Positions 1 to 7,423 of a stretch of 32,217 bases of DNA are shown here, in pieces. A model generated the notes under the pieces. The model saw only the letters and a list, made by a program, of their open reading frames with translations. It did no database searches and was not told the origin of the DNA. The stretch lies in the NCBI GenBank assembly GCA_013215175.1, contig JABSRH010000010.1, positions 1-32,217 on the forward strand, in the 5' to 3' direction. This DNA comes from Parvularculaceae bacterium (GTDB lineage Bacteria; Pseudomonadota; Alphaproteobacteria; Caulobacterales; Parvularculaceae). The position numbers and the translations under genes were made by a program. Position 1 is the first letter of the stretch; the number at the start of each line of letters is the position of its first letter.

Positions 1-159
1 TGCATGGACGGATTCCAAAACCCGCTCCTTCGTGGACTCGCGGACGCTCGCCTCGCCGTTTATGACGCGCGATACCGTCATGGGAGAAACCCCCGCGTGC
101 CGTGCAACGTCACTCAGCTTGACGGTTCTGTCCCGTCTGGGTTCAGCGATGTTTGACAC
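1..159 (-). CDS. LacI-family transcriptional regulator, N-terminal part (runs off the window)
   Basis: Only the first 53 residues are in the window. They hold a textbook LacI-type helix-turn-helix: KLSDVARHAGVSPMTVSRV at residues 14-32, followed by the ING hinge-helix region. The start is a GTG at 157-159 with a weak GGAAGA just upstream. No ATG or TTG lies between it and the in-frame TGA further upstream. The gene points away from xylA, and a near-perfect palindrome lies between the two, so it is probably the local repressor of the xylose genes and of itself. The sugar-binding domain is outside the window, so ligand and exact identity (XylR-like) are inferred from context only. Confidence 0.9.
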   Translation of the reverse strand, partial: MSNIAEPRRDRTVKLSDVARHAGVSPMTVSRVINGEASVRESTKERVLESVHA

Positions 160-523
160 GAGTCTTCCATTCCAGGTCGCACGACTGAAAGTGCGCCATG
201 GCCCTAGCTGGGATCAAGTCCCAATTGACTAGGACAAATGTTAGCGCTACCATTTATATAGAGATAGCGGGCGTTCAGCGAAATGTACCTTTGGACTCAA
301 CATCTAAACGTCAGCGAGAAACTCCGTGGGCGACAGCGGAATGACACCGGAGCAACCTTGAGCCGCTCTGCCTACGCATCGACCGCTTCCTTTGTACTCA
401 AAACAACACCCAGCCGATTGGTGACAGCGCCGAAGAAAGCCACGCCAGTGGTGGTCAGCGGCGATCCATCTTTCAGAAGCCCTATCAACGCCTTACCCTG
501 ATCTTTGAGGAGAATTCCTTACA
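160..523. other. Divergent intergenic region, LacI-type gene / xylA
   Basis: This gap holds the palindrome at 236-255 and an AT-rich TTTATATAGAG stretch just after it that could be a promoter core. The remaining roughly 260 bases before xylA contain no convincing gene. If transcription starts near the operator, xylA would have a long 5' leader. A GAGGAG ribosome binding site lies at 507-512. Confidence 0.5.
236..255. promoter_or_regulatory. Probable LacI-family operator
   Basis: The 20-base sequence AAATGTTAGCGCTACCATTT is a palindrome with a single mismatched pair (positions 6 and 15), centred on AGCGCT. This is the usual form of a LacI-family operator. It lies 76 bases from the start of the LacI-type gene and about 270 bases from xylA, so it could control both. 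The half-site symmetry is seen directly; the assignment to this repressor is inferred. Confidence 0.7.
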
Positions 524-1840
524 ATGGAAAGTCATTTTGCTGACATCCCGAACATCAAGTTTAAGGGCCCGGACAGCCGTGATCCGTTCAGCTACCAGTA
601 CTACGACCCAAAGCAATCCGTTCTCGGAAAGAGCATGGAGGAGCACTTGCGTTTCGCGACATGCTACTGGCATACGTTCTGCTGGGACGGATCGGACATT
701 TTCGGTTCAGGGACATTCGACCGTCCATGGCAAGGCGGTGTCCTCGACCAGAAGGCGGCAGAGCACAAACTCGACGAAGCGTTCGAGTTTTTCACTCGGC
801 TCGGCGTCCCCTACTTTTGCTTCCATGATGTCGACATTATGGCATCCGCAGAGACGCCTGCGGAGCATATCAAGAACCTATCGTTGATCACTGAGCGCAT
901 GGCCCGGAAGATGTCGGATACCGGCATGAAGTTGCTGTGGGGCACCGCGAACCTCTTCAGCCATCCCCGCTACATGGCCGGTGGCGCCACCAACCCAGAC
1001 CCTGACGTTGTGTCTTATGCCGCCATGCAGGTCGCCCATGCACTCGAGGCAACTCATTCGCTCGGAGGGGAAAACTACGTTCTGTGGGGCGGCCGAGAGG
1101 GCTACGATTGCCTGCTCAACACCGATCTCCAACAGGAGCTTGACCAACTTGGCCGCTTTCTCAGCATGGTGGTCGAGCACAAACACAAGATCGGCTTTAA
1201 TGGCGCCGTTCTCATCGAGCCCAAACCTCATGAGCCTACCAAGCATCAGTACGACACGGATGTCGCTACCGTGTACGGATTCTTAAAGCGCTACGGCCTA
1301 GAGGATGAGGTGTGCGTCAATATCGAAGCCAACCATGCCACGCTGGCTGGCCATTCATTCGAGCACGAGATTGCTCTAGCGAACGATCTAGGTATTTTTG
1401 GGTCGATAGACATGAACCGTGGCGACCCTCAGAATGGCTGGGACACAGATCAATTCCCTAACGACCTTCGCGAGATCACACTGGCGCTCTACTACATCGT
1501 CAAGAACGGCGGTTTCACGACGGGTGGTTTGAACTTCGATGCAAAAGTCCGCCGTCAGAGTATCGATGCTGAAGACCTCTTCTACGCCCACATCGGCGCC
1601 ATCGACCTTACCGCACGAGCGTTGCTGAACGCAGCAAACATGATCGAAGATGGCACCCTGCAGGACACGATCGACAAACGGTACAGCAATTGGAATTCGG
1701 GGATCGGTCACCGTATCCTGTCGAAATCGGCAAGCCTCAGTGATGTCGCTTCGCATGCTGTCGAGAACAATGTTCAGCCTACGCTGCGTTCAGGGCGACA
1801 GGAGTTTCTCGAAAACTACGTCACAAGGTTTGTAAAATAG
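524..1840 (+). CDS. xylA: Xylose isomerase
   Basis: XylA converts D-xylose to D-xylulose in the cytoplasm, using two divalent metal ions. The 438-residue length matches class II xylose isomerases. Recognisable blocks in order are the [15 protein letters not shown] region near residue 46, FHDVD (catalytic His/Asp), the [15 protein letters not shown] block, [30 protein letters not shown] and [22 protein letters not shown], which carry the metal ligands. The ATG has GAGGAG 11 bases upstream. The transaldolase gene follows after 10 bases, so the two are probably co-transcribed under the divergent LacI-type regulator. No xylulokinase gene is visible in the window. Confidence 0.97.
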   Translation: MESHFADIPNIKFKGPDSRDPFSYQYYDPKQSVLGKSMEEHLRFATCYWHTFCWDGSDIFGSGTFDRPWQGGVLDQKAAEHKLDEAFEFFTRLGVPYFCFHDVDIMASAETPAEHIKNLSLITERMARKMSDTGMKLLWGTANLFSHPRYMAGGATNPDPDVVSYAAMQVAHALEATHSLGGENYVLWGGREGYDCLLNTDLQQELDQLGRFLSMVVEHKHKIGFNGAVLIEPKPHEPTKHQYDTDVATVYGFLKRYGLEDEVCVNIEANHATLAGHSFEHEIALANDLGIFGSIDMNRGDPQNGWDTDQFPNDLREITLALYYIVKNGGFTTGGLNFDAKVRRQSIDAEDLFYAHIGAIDLTARALLNAANMIEDGTLQDTIDKRYSNWNSGIGHRILSKSASLSDVASHAVENNVQPTLRSGRQEFLENYVTRFVK

Positions 1841-1850
1841 GGGCTGCCAA

Positions 1851-2504
1851 GTGAAGTTCTTTGTAGACACTGCGGACACTCAAGACATTAAGGCACTTGC
1901 AAAGGCTGGCTTAATTGATGGCGTCACCACCAACCCGACGCTCATCAAAAAGTCGGGGCGTGACTTTAGGGATGTGATCCTCGAAATTTGTGCGCTCATC
2001 GACGGTCCGGTCAGCGCAGAAGTGACCTCGCTTGCAGCTGACGGGATGATCAAGGAAGGCCGGACACTCGCCAAGTTGGCTCCCAATGTAACAGTCAAGC
2101 TTCCCTTGACCGTAGACGGATTGGCAGCTTGCCGCGAACTCTCTTCGTCCGGCATTCAAACCAACGTCACCTTGTGCTTTTCAGCCAACCAAGCGCTTCT
2201 TGCGGCGAAGGCTGGAGCGACATTCATTTCACCGTTCGTCGGAAGGTTGGACGACATCCATATCGATGGCATGTCATTGATCGAAGATATTCGAACGATT
2301 TATGATAACTATAATCTGCAGACTGAAATTCTAGTCGCATCGATACGCTCGCCTAACCACATCAAGGAAAGCGCGCTTGTCGGCGCTGACGTTGCAACAG
2401 CGCCGCCAAAGGTTATCTGGTCCCTCAGCGAGCATCCTTTGACCAAAAGCGGCCTAGACACCTTCATGAAAGACTGGGCGGAGACCGGCCAAGCAGCCGT
2501 CTAG
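1851..2504 (+). CDS. tal: Small transaldolase / fructose-6-phosphate aldolase family protein
   Basis: This 217-residue protein belongs to the short transaldolase family (Fsa/TalC type), which works through a Schiff-base lysine. The lysine is visible at residue 83 in the TVKLPLT motif. GVTTNPTL (24-31) and the [17 protein letters not shown] segment (from residue 107) are family signatures. It starts with GTG at 1851, ten bases after xylA, which implies one transcript. In this context it would move carbon from xylulose 5-phosphate through the non-oxidative pentose phosphate pathway. Sequence alone does not separate transaldolase from fructose-6-phosphate aldolase activity; members of this size in alphaproteobacteria are usually annotated as transaldolase. 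Confidence 0.92.
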   Translation: MKFFVDTADTQDIKALAKAGLIDGVTTNPTLIKKSGRDFRDVILEICALIDGPVSAEVTSLAADGMIKEGRTLAKLAPNVTVKLPLTVDGLAACRELSSSGIQTNVTLCFSANQALLAAKAGATFISPFVGRLDDIHIDGMSLIEDIRTIYDNYNLQTEILVASIRSPNHIKESALVGADVATAPPKVIWSLSEHPLTKSGLDTFMKDWAETGQAAV

Positions 2505-3258
2505 CACCTGAGCGCGCAAGATTCGACCGGAGCAGTCCACCGTGAGCGACCGCTGAACCCGCCTTTTTGTGCGGTCTCTGTAGTGTCGGGTTTTACGGAA
2601 CCACAATCGCTAGACCAATCGAGAACGAACCGGGCAGACCTACGGTCTGCTTGCTCTGCACCTCTCCGCTGGACTTCTAACACACCGCAGGCATTCGTCA
2701 GTCCGTAGGCAGAGCGCAAGGTGCTTGGACTGCGCGCGGCGGACTACCTGGTCCACCGGTCCTTCAGCCGGAGGGGTCGGTGATTGATGCCGCATCCCTT
2801 TGAGATGGAAGGAGACCGTAAAGACCAGACCGACGGATTACCAACAAACCGCCCTTGCGGCGGCTGCGCAACACAGGCTCGGTCTGCTCTTTGATTAGAA
2901 GGTCATTGCGAAGGCTACGCTGCGGATCGGCTCCTTAAGATGACAGACCTCCCGCTCCGATGGACAGACCAGGAAGCACTCTCGAGCTAAGACCATCCGA
3001 CTGACCGTTCGCCTTCATCCATCGCCACGCCGCCTGCTTCCCCAAGGCGGCGTTCTTCGTTCCACGATCGCCACCAACCAAAAGCGCACCGCGAAACCGA
3101 CCGACAGAGAAAACTCATCGAGGATGCGGCCTCAGACCTGTCATCACACGCTCTCCGGGTCGCTCTGTGAAAGTAGCCTCCGCCAAAGCCCGCGCCATGC
3201 CGGCCACACAGGCGATCAACGCAGACAACAGACAAATACCAGCGATAACAGGAAATAA
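2505..3258. other. Gene-poor gap between the transaldolase and tRNA-Ser genes
   Basis: About 750 bases with no credible protein gene. It contains several short hairpins: GACCGC/GCGGTC around 2548-2576, GCAGACC-TAC-GGTCTGC at 2634-2650, and ACGCCGCCT/AGGCGGCGT at 3027-3053. The word CGGTCTGCT occurs twice (near 2643 and 2880). I looked for RNase P, tmRNA, 4.5S and 6S signatures and saw none. It could hold a small RNA or decayed sequence. Confidence 0.4.
3027..3053 (+). terminator. Possible terminator hairpin
   Basis: ACGCCGCCT and AGGCGGCGT form a perfect 9-bp stem around a 9-base loop. On the plus strand it is followed by the T-rich TCTTCGTT. No T run follows on the other strand. No plus-strand gene ends nearby, so if it works it would end an unannotated RNA from the gap. 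Confidence 0.35.
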
Positions 3259-3346
3259 TGGCGGAGGAGGAGGGATTCGAACCCCCGGGACCGTGAAGCC
3301 CAACGGTTTTCAAGACCGCCGCATTCGACCACTCTGCCACTCCTCC
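3259..3346 (-). tRNA. tRNA-Ser (anticodon UGA)
   Basis: On the minus strand the acceptor stem GGAGGAG pairs perfectly with CTCCTCC. This is followed by discriminator G and an encoded CCA. The anticodon loop reads CTTGAAAA, giving anticodon TGA, which reads UCA and other UCN codons. The T arm is GGGGG-TTCGAAT-CCCTC. A long variable arm makes the total 88 bases, as expected for tRNA-Ser. It lies 68 bases downstream of lexA in the same direction. Confidence 0.96.
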
Positions 3347-3414
3347 GGCAGAGCTGGTCGCCTAGCGTGGTCGGTCGCGATTGGGAATAGATTTTTGTCC
3401 CAACCGCCAACCGG

Positions 3415-4095
3415 TCAGTATTCGCGGATCAGCCCGGCCAAGGTGCCCTGCACTTTAACCCGGTCAGGTGAGTAGATCATCGTCTGCAGCGAATCGTTTT
3501 CTGGCTCGAGCGCGATGGAAGAGCCATTCTTTTTCAACCGCTTCAGTGTAGCTTCCTCATCGTCGACAAGGGCCACTACTATGTCACCGTTCGGGGCATC
3601 GTCACAACGGCGGATGATCACGGTGTCGCCGTCGTGAATTCCAGCATTGATCATGGAGTCGCCGTTGACCTCGAGCGCAAAATGTTCACCACCGCGCAGC
3701 ATGGAGGGCGGCACGGGTACGCGTGACTGTTCATGCTGGATAGCGCTGATCGGCGTGCCCGCTGCAATGCGGCCCAGGACCGGCACGCTATCTTCCTCAA
3801 AACCGGGTGTCTGCGGCTCGACATAGGACGTGTTTTCGATGACCGCAGGCTTGAAAGGCTTCCGCTCGGGTGCCGTGGCGGCATCGGGAAGCCGCAAAAC
3901 CTCCAGCGCCCTCGCCTTGTGCGGCAAACGGCGGATAAAGCCGCGCTCCTCAAGAGCGGAGATTAGCCGGTGGATGCCCGACTTTGACTTAAGGTCGAGT
4001 GCAACCTTCATTTCTTCAAACGAAGGCGAGACACCAGTCTCGTTTAGGCGCTGATTGATGAACAGCAGCAGCGCGCGCTGTTTGGCGGTGAGCAT
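3415..4095 (-). CDS. lexA: LexA repressor / S24 autoprotease
   Basis: LexA represses DNA-damage (SOS) genes and cuts itself when RecA is activated. The 226-residue protein has an N-terminal winged helix (starting [17 protein letters not shown]) and a C-terminal peptidase domain. The cleavage site is Ala112-Gly113 in RIAAGTP. The catalytic pair is Ser147 (GDSM) and Lys185 (ATLKRL). I chose the ATG at 4093-4095 because LexA proteins begin MLTxKQ; an in-frame start 28 codons upstream would run through the operator. A GTTC-N7-GTTC SOS box lies 28 bases upstream, so the gene is autoregulated. It follows the trp genes, as in many alphaproteobacteria. Confidence 0.97.
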   Translation of the reverse strand: MLTAKQRALLLFINQRLNETGVSPSFEEMKVALDLKSKSGIHRLISALEERGFIRRLPHKARALEVLRLPDAATAPERKPFKPAVIENTSYVEPQTPGFEEDSVPVLGRIAAGTPISAIQHEQSRVPVPPSMLRGGEHFALEVNGDSMINAGIHDGDTVIIRRCDDAPNGDIVVALVDDEEATLKRLKKNGSSIALEPENDSLQTMIYSPDRVKVQGTLAGLIREY

Positions 4096-4123
4096 AGAGC
4101 AACCTCGAGAACAAATCGAGACC

Positions 4124-4138
4124 GTTCTAAGGTTGTTC
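4124..4138. promoter_or_regulatory. LexA binding site (alphaproteobacterial SOS box)
   Basis: The sequence GTTC-TAAGGTT-GTTC fits the GTTC-N7-GTTC consensus known for alphaproteobacterial LexA. It sits between the trpC stop codon, which begins at the very next base (4139), and the lexA start at 4095. Confidence 0.9.
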
Positions 4139-4936
4139 TCATGGGCGGTCAACAGCCTGAACGAGACTCGCCAACTCAACGCCCGGATCGGCGGCTCTCA
4201 TGAGGTGCTCGCCAATGAGGAAACTGCGAATGCCAGCGCTGGTAAGCGTGCGCATCGCATCGGCGCCATCGACGCCGGACTCGCTCACGATGGGGATGCC
4301 TCCAGCCGCCTCTTTCAGCCGAACACTGGTCTGGATGTCGGTCTTGAACGTCTTCAAATCGCGATTGTTCACGCCCAGAAGGTCCGGCTCGAGCGGCAGC
4401 GCGCGCGCCAGCTCTTCTTCGTTGTGCACCTCAGCAAGCACGTCTAGCCCCCAGCGGCTCGCCTCCTCGCGCAGCGCCATGGCGAGATCATCGTCGAGGG
4501 CGGCGAGGATGAGCAAGATCGCATCGGCACCCCGCGCTCTCGCCTCGACGACTTGATACGTGTCCACCATGAAGTCTTTGCGCAGCAGCGGAATAGTCGT
4601 GGCCGCCCGCGCTTGCCCGAGGAAATCGATGTGTCCCTGAAAGCTTGGCTGATCCGTCAGCACCGAGAGACAGGCTGCGCCGCCGCGTTCCAGCGATGCG
4701 GCTAGCTCAGCAGGCTGAAAGTCCTCTCGGATGAGGCCCTTTGATGGGCTGGCGCGCTTGACCTCGGCAATGATGCCGAGACCGGCTTCGGCCTTGGCCG
4801 TGAGCGCAGAGGCAAAGCCGCGGGGCTCGACGGCTTCAGCTTCCTCCGCCAATTGCCCGACGGAGACCGAAGCTTTAGCCGCGGCAACTTCGTTTTTTTT
4901 GTAGGCGATGATCCGATCAAGGACGGTCACACTCAT
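4139..4936 (-). CDS. trpC: Indole-3-glycerol-phosphate synthase
   Basis: TrpC closes the indole ring, turning carboxyphenylamino-deoxyribulose phosphate into indole-3-glycerol phosphate, the fourth step of tryptophan synthesis from chorismate. The 265-residue TIM barrel shows the family motifs [13 protein letters not shown] (catalytic Lys), [23 protein letters not shown] and FLIGEHLMR. Its start overlaps the end of trpD by 4 bases (ATGA), so translation is coupled. It is a stand-alone enzyme, not fused to TrpF. Its stop codon abuts the SOS box of lexA. Confidence 0.97.
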   Translation of the reverse strand: MSVTVLDRIIAYKKNEVAAAKASVSVGQLAEEAEAVEPRGFASALTAKAEAGLGIIAEVKRASPSKGLIREDFQPAELAASLERGGAACLSVLTDQPSFQGHIDFLGQARAATTIPLLRKDFMVDTYQVVEARARGADAILLILAALDDDLAMALREEASRWGLDVLAEVHNEEELARALPLEPDLLGVNNRDLKTFKTDIQTSVRLKEAAGGIPIVSESGVDGADAMRTLTSAGIRSFLIGEHLMRAADPGVELASLVQAVDRP

Positions 4937-5937
4937 ACCCCTTTGGTCAATTGTTCGAGCTTGGCCTTGGCTGCACCAGTGTCGATGCTGGCGGCAGCTT
5001 TCGCCACGCCTTCCTTGAGGTCTGCAGCCTCACGGGCAACGACCAGCGCGGCCGCTGCGTTGAACAGAACGGAATCTCTGTAGGCCGATTTTTCGCCTGC
5101 CAACAAAGCTGTCAACGCTGCGGCGTTCTCTTGCGGACCACCGCCCTTCACAGCCGACAGCGGCGCCCGAGCGAGGCCGGCATCTTCCGGCATGACTTCG
5201 AACTGCGAGACCACGCCGTCGCGCAATTGCGTCACCTGGTTCACACCAGATAGCGAAAGCTCATCGAGCCCATCAGCGCCATAGACGATCCAAGCGTCCG
5301 TGCTTCCCTCCGCCAACAGAACATCGGCGAACAGAGCGCCAAGCTCAGGCGCGAAGACGCCCACGAGCTGGCGCTTTGCCCTGGCTGGGTTGAGCAACGG
5401 GCCAAGCATGTTGAACAGAGTGCGAAAGCCCAGTGCCTTGCGCACGCCAGCCACTTCGATGAGCACGGGGTGGTGGTTCGGCGCGAAGAGGAACGCGACG
5501 CCATCATCCGCCAACCGCTTTTCAGCCTGCTCAACCGGCTCTTTGATATTGACGCCCAGCTCAGTCAGGACGTCTGACGATCCGGAGGCGGAGGACACGG
5601 CTCGGTTGCCATGCTTAGCAACGGGTACACCTGCGCCCGCTACTACTAAGGCCGTTGCCGTGGAGATGTTGTAGGTCTGCGCCCCGTCGCCGCCCGTGCC
5701 GCACGTGTCGATGGTGCCAGCGGGAGCGGCGATCATCTTGGCCTTCTGCTTGAGGAATCGAACAGCCGCGAGGACCTCTGCAGCGGTTTCACCGCGTACA
5801 CGGAGCGCCGTGAGGAAGGCTGCCGCTTGCTCGGGCACAACGTCTCCACCAAACAGAGCCGCCATCGCGACCTGCATGTCCGACCCTGACAGAACCTCAG
5901 CGCTCACGGCCTTAGCCAAAACATCCGCAAACGTCAT
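4933..5937 (-). CDS. trpD: Anthranilate phosphoribosyltransferase
   Basis: TrpD transfers a phosphoribosyl group from PRPP to anthranilate. The 334-residue length is typical. Near residue 80 the TCGTGGDGAQTYNIST segment carries the PRPP-binding glycine loop, followed by VAKHGNRAVSSASGSSDVL, the substrate-binding segment. The FRTLFNMLGPLLNPA block follows. It overlaps trpG upstream and trpC downstream by 4 bases each, so trpGDC is one translationally coupled operon. Confidence 0.97.
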   Translation of the reverse strand: MTFADVLAKAVSAEVLSGSDMQVAMAALFGGDVVPEQAAAFLTALRVRGETAAEVLAAVRFLKQKAKMIAAPAGTIDTCGTGGDGAQTYNISTATALVVAGAGVPVAKHGNRAVSSASGSSDVLTELGVNIKEPVEQAEKRLADDGVAFLFAPNHHPVLIEVAGVRKALGFRTLFNMLGPLLNPARAKRQLVGVFAPELGALFADVLLAEGSTDAWIVYGADGLDELSLSGVNQVTQLRDGVVSQFEVMPEDAGLARAPLSAVKGGGPQENAAALTALLAGEKSAYRDSVLFNAAAALVVAREAADLKEGVAKAAASIDTGAAKAKLEQLTKGV

Positions 5938-6524
5938 GCTGCAGCCCTCAGGCCGGCCAGTTGCAGAAAGTTGCCTAATAGGTGCTGGCCAACGGTGGAC
6001 GAGTAACTCTCCGGATGGAATTGCACGCCATAGATCGGTTGGCCTTTTACCTTCAGAGCCATGATCTCGCCATCGTCGGTGGCCTCAGAGAGCACCTCAA
6101 GAGTGTCAGGCACCGTCGCTGCGTCGACGGACAAGCTGTGGTAGCGGGTCGCTTCGAACGGGGCATCGATACCATCGAAAAGGGGATCATTGCCCGTCGT
6201 CATGGTGCTGACCTTACCATGCATAGGGCGCCCCGCGCGGATGATGGTCGCGCCGTAGGCCTGAGCGATAGATTGGTGACCGAGGCACACGCCGAACAGG
6301 GGCACACCCGCTGCGGCACAAACTGGCACCATGTCGAGGCAAATGCCCGCGTCATCGGGCGTGCAAGGTCCGGGCGACAGGATCACCGCCGATGGCTTGA
6401 GCGCCACCGCTTCATCGGCGGATAGCGCATCGTTCCGAACCACCCTAGTGAGGTGTTGGTATGGCGCCAGCAACTGCACCAGGTTGTAGGTGAAGCTGTC
6501 ATAATTATCGACGATGAGGATCAT
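5934..6524 (-). CDS. trpG: Anthranilate synthase glutamine amidotransferase subunit
   Basis: TrpG releases ammonia from glutamine for TrpE. This 196-residue class I amidotransferase begins MILIVDNYDSFTYNLVQ, the standard start of the family. It has the nucleophile Cys in FGVCLGHQSI and the His/Glu pair in GVQFHPES. I chose the ATG at 6522-6524 because homologues start there; upstream codons lie inside the opposing gene. Its normal partner gene trpE is 9.6 kb away in this window (16124-17632), separated by the receptor block. The identical family protein can also serve folate synthesis (PabA), but its place in trpGDC argues for TrpG. Confidence 0.95.
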   Translation of the reverse strand: MILIVDNYDSFTYNLVQLLAPYQHLTRVVRNDALSADEAVALKPSAVILSPGPCTPDDAGICLDMVPVCAAAGVPLFGVCLGHQSIAQAYGATIIRAGRPMHGKVSTMTTGNDPLFDGIDAPFEATRYHSLSVDAATVPDTLEVLSEATDDGEIMALKVKGQPIYGVQFHPESYSSTVGQHLLGNFLQLAGLRAAA

Positions 6525-6546
6525 GGTCTGCCTCGCCCTGAAAAGC

Positions 6547-7398
6547 ATGCGTCTAGCACTCGGATCGCTTTGTGCAATTGCACTGGCGGCCTGCGGTGTG
6601 GCCGAGGCGCAGCTTTGGCAAGAAAAAGCACCGCCCCGGACGCCGGAACGACCGGGCCGCCTGGAAGCCGCGCCCAGCGGCCTTCTTCTCGCCGAGCGGG
6701 ATACTCGGCCGAAAATAGCCATTGTGATCGACGATGTCGGCCTCGACTGGGAGCGCTTCCAAGCGGTAAACCGTCTGCCGGTGCCTGCGACCCTCGCGTT
6801 CTTGCCCTATGGCATCGATGCGCAGCGGATGCTCGACAGCACGGACCCGCGCCACAGCACGATCCTGCACATGCCCATGGAGCCCAAGCGGCGAAAGCAC
6901 CACGCGGGCCCTGGCGCGGTGAAAGCCGGAACTGCTGAGCAAATCCGGCGAGCCGTGAACGGGCAGATCGACAAGCTGTCGGGCTATCGCGGCGTCAACA
7001 GTCACACGGGCAGCGCCATCACTGAGAACAAGCGCGCGATGCAGACAGTGCTGAGCACCCTCTCCTCGCACGGGCTCTATTTCCTCGACAGCAAGACCAC
7101 GCCGGGCAGCCAAGCTGCTAAGGCAGGCGAAGCGATCAACACCTTCGTGCTGGAGGCCGACCTCTTTCTCGATGGCGACTTCGGCCGTAGCGGCAGCGCT
7201 CATGTGCTGAAGCAATTGGCGCTGCTGGAAGCGATCGCGAAACGGCAAGGCTCGGCCATCGGCATCGGCCACCCCTACCCCTCCACAATCCGCACCCTCA
7301 ACGATTGGGCGATGGAGAAGCGCGTTGACCTCCGCTTTGTGACGACAGATCAGCTAGCGGACGAAGCTCGGGCGTCGCGCAGTGAGGTCGGCTTTTAG
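6547..7398 (+). CDS. Divergent polysaccharide deacetylase family protein, probable lipoprotein
   Basis: The protein resembles the divergent polysaccharide deacetylase (YibQ/DUF610) family, with IAIVIDDVGLDW, ATLAFLPYG, ILHMPMEPK, GVNSHTGSAIT, YFLDSKTT and IGIGHPYPSTI as the main blocks. These are often linked to cell envelope maintenance, but the substrate is unknown. Starting at the ATG at 6547 gives 283 residues and a hydrophobic N-terminus ending in the lipobox LAAC (Cys16). A start at 6514 is possible but would overlap the trpG start, and neither has a clear ribosome binding site. The gene is divergent from trpG and convergent with the first receptor gene. Confidence 0.85.
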   Translation: MRLALGSLCAIALAACGVAEAQLWQEKAPPRTPERPGRLEAAPSGLLLAERDTRPKIAIVIDDVGLDWERFQAVNRLPVPATLAFLPYGIDAQRMLDSTDPRHSTILHMPMEPKRRKHHAGPGAVKAGTAEQIRRAVNGQIDKLSGYRGVNSHTGSAITENKRAMQTVLSTLSSHGLYFLDSKTTPGSQAAKAGEAINTFVLEADLFLDGDFGRSGSAHVLKQLALLEAIAKRQGSAIGIGHPYPSTIRTLNDWAMEKRVDLRFVTTDQLADEARASRSEVGF

Positions 7399-7423
7399 CC
7401 GCGGCTGTTCCCCGGCAAGAGAT

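Noticed and set aside
283-501. A 72-codon open frame in the xylA leader
   Set aside because: No ribosome binding site, no recognisable family and a composition unlike a real gene; it lies in the probable leader of xylA.
2501-2719. A short minus-strand open frame after the transaldolase gene
   Set aside because: Arg/Ser-rich chance translation with no ribosome binding site or similarity.
3259-3346. tRNA-Ser as an integration site for a mobile element
   Set aside because: No integrase gene and no second copy of the tRNA 3' end seen in the window.
6514-6546. Upstream start of the deacetylase gene
   Set aside because: It would overlap trpG; the start at 6547 already gives a good lipoprotein signal. 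Not excluded, but less likely.
7397-7406. Perfect 10-base palindrome AGCCGCGGCT between the deacetylase gene and the first receptor gene
   Set aside because: Too short for a stable terminator and no T run follows; likely chance in GC-rich DNA.
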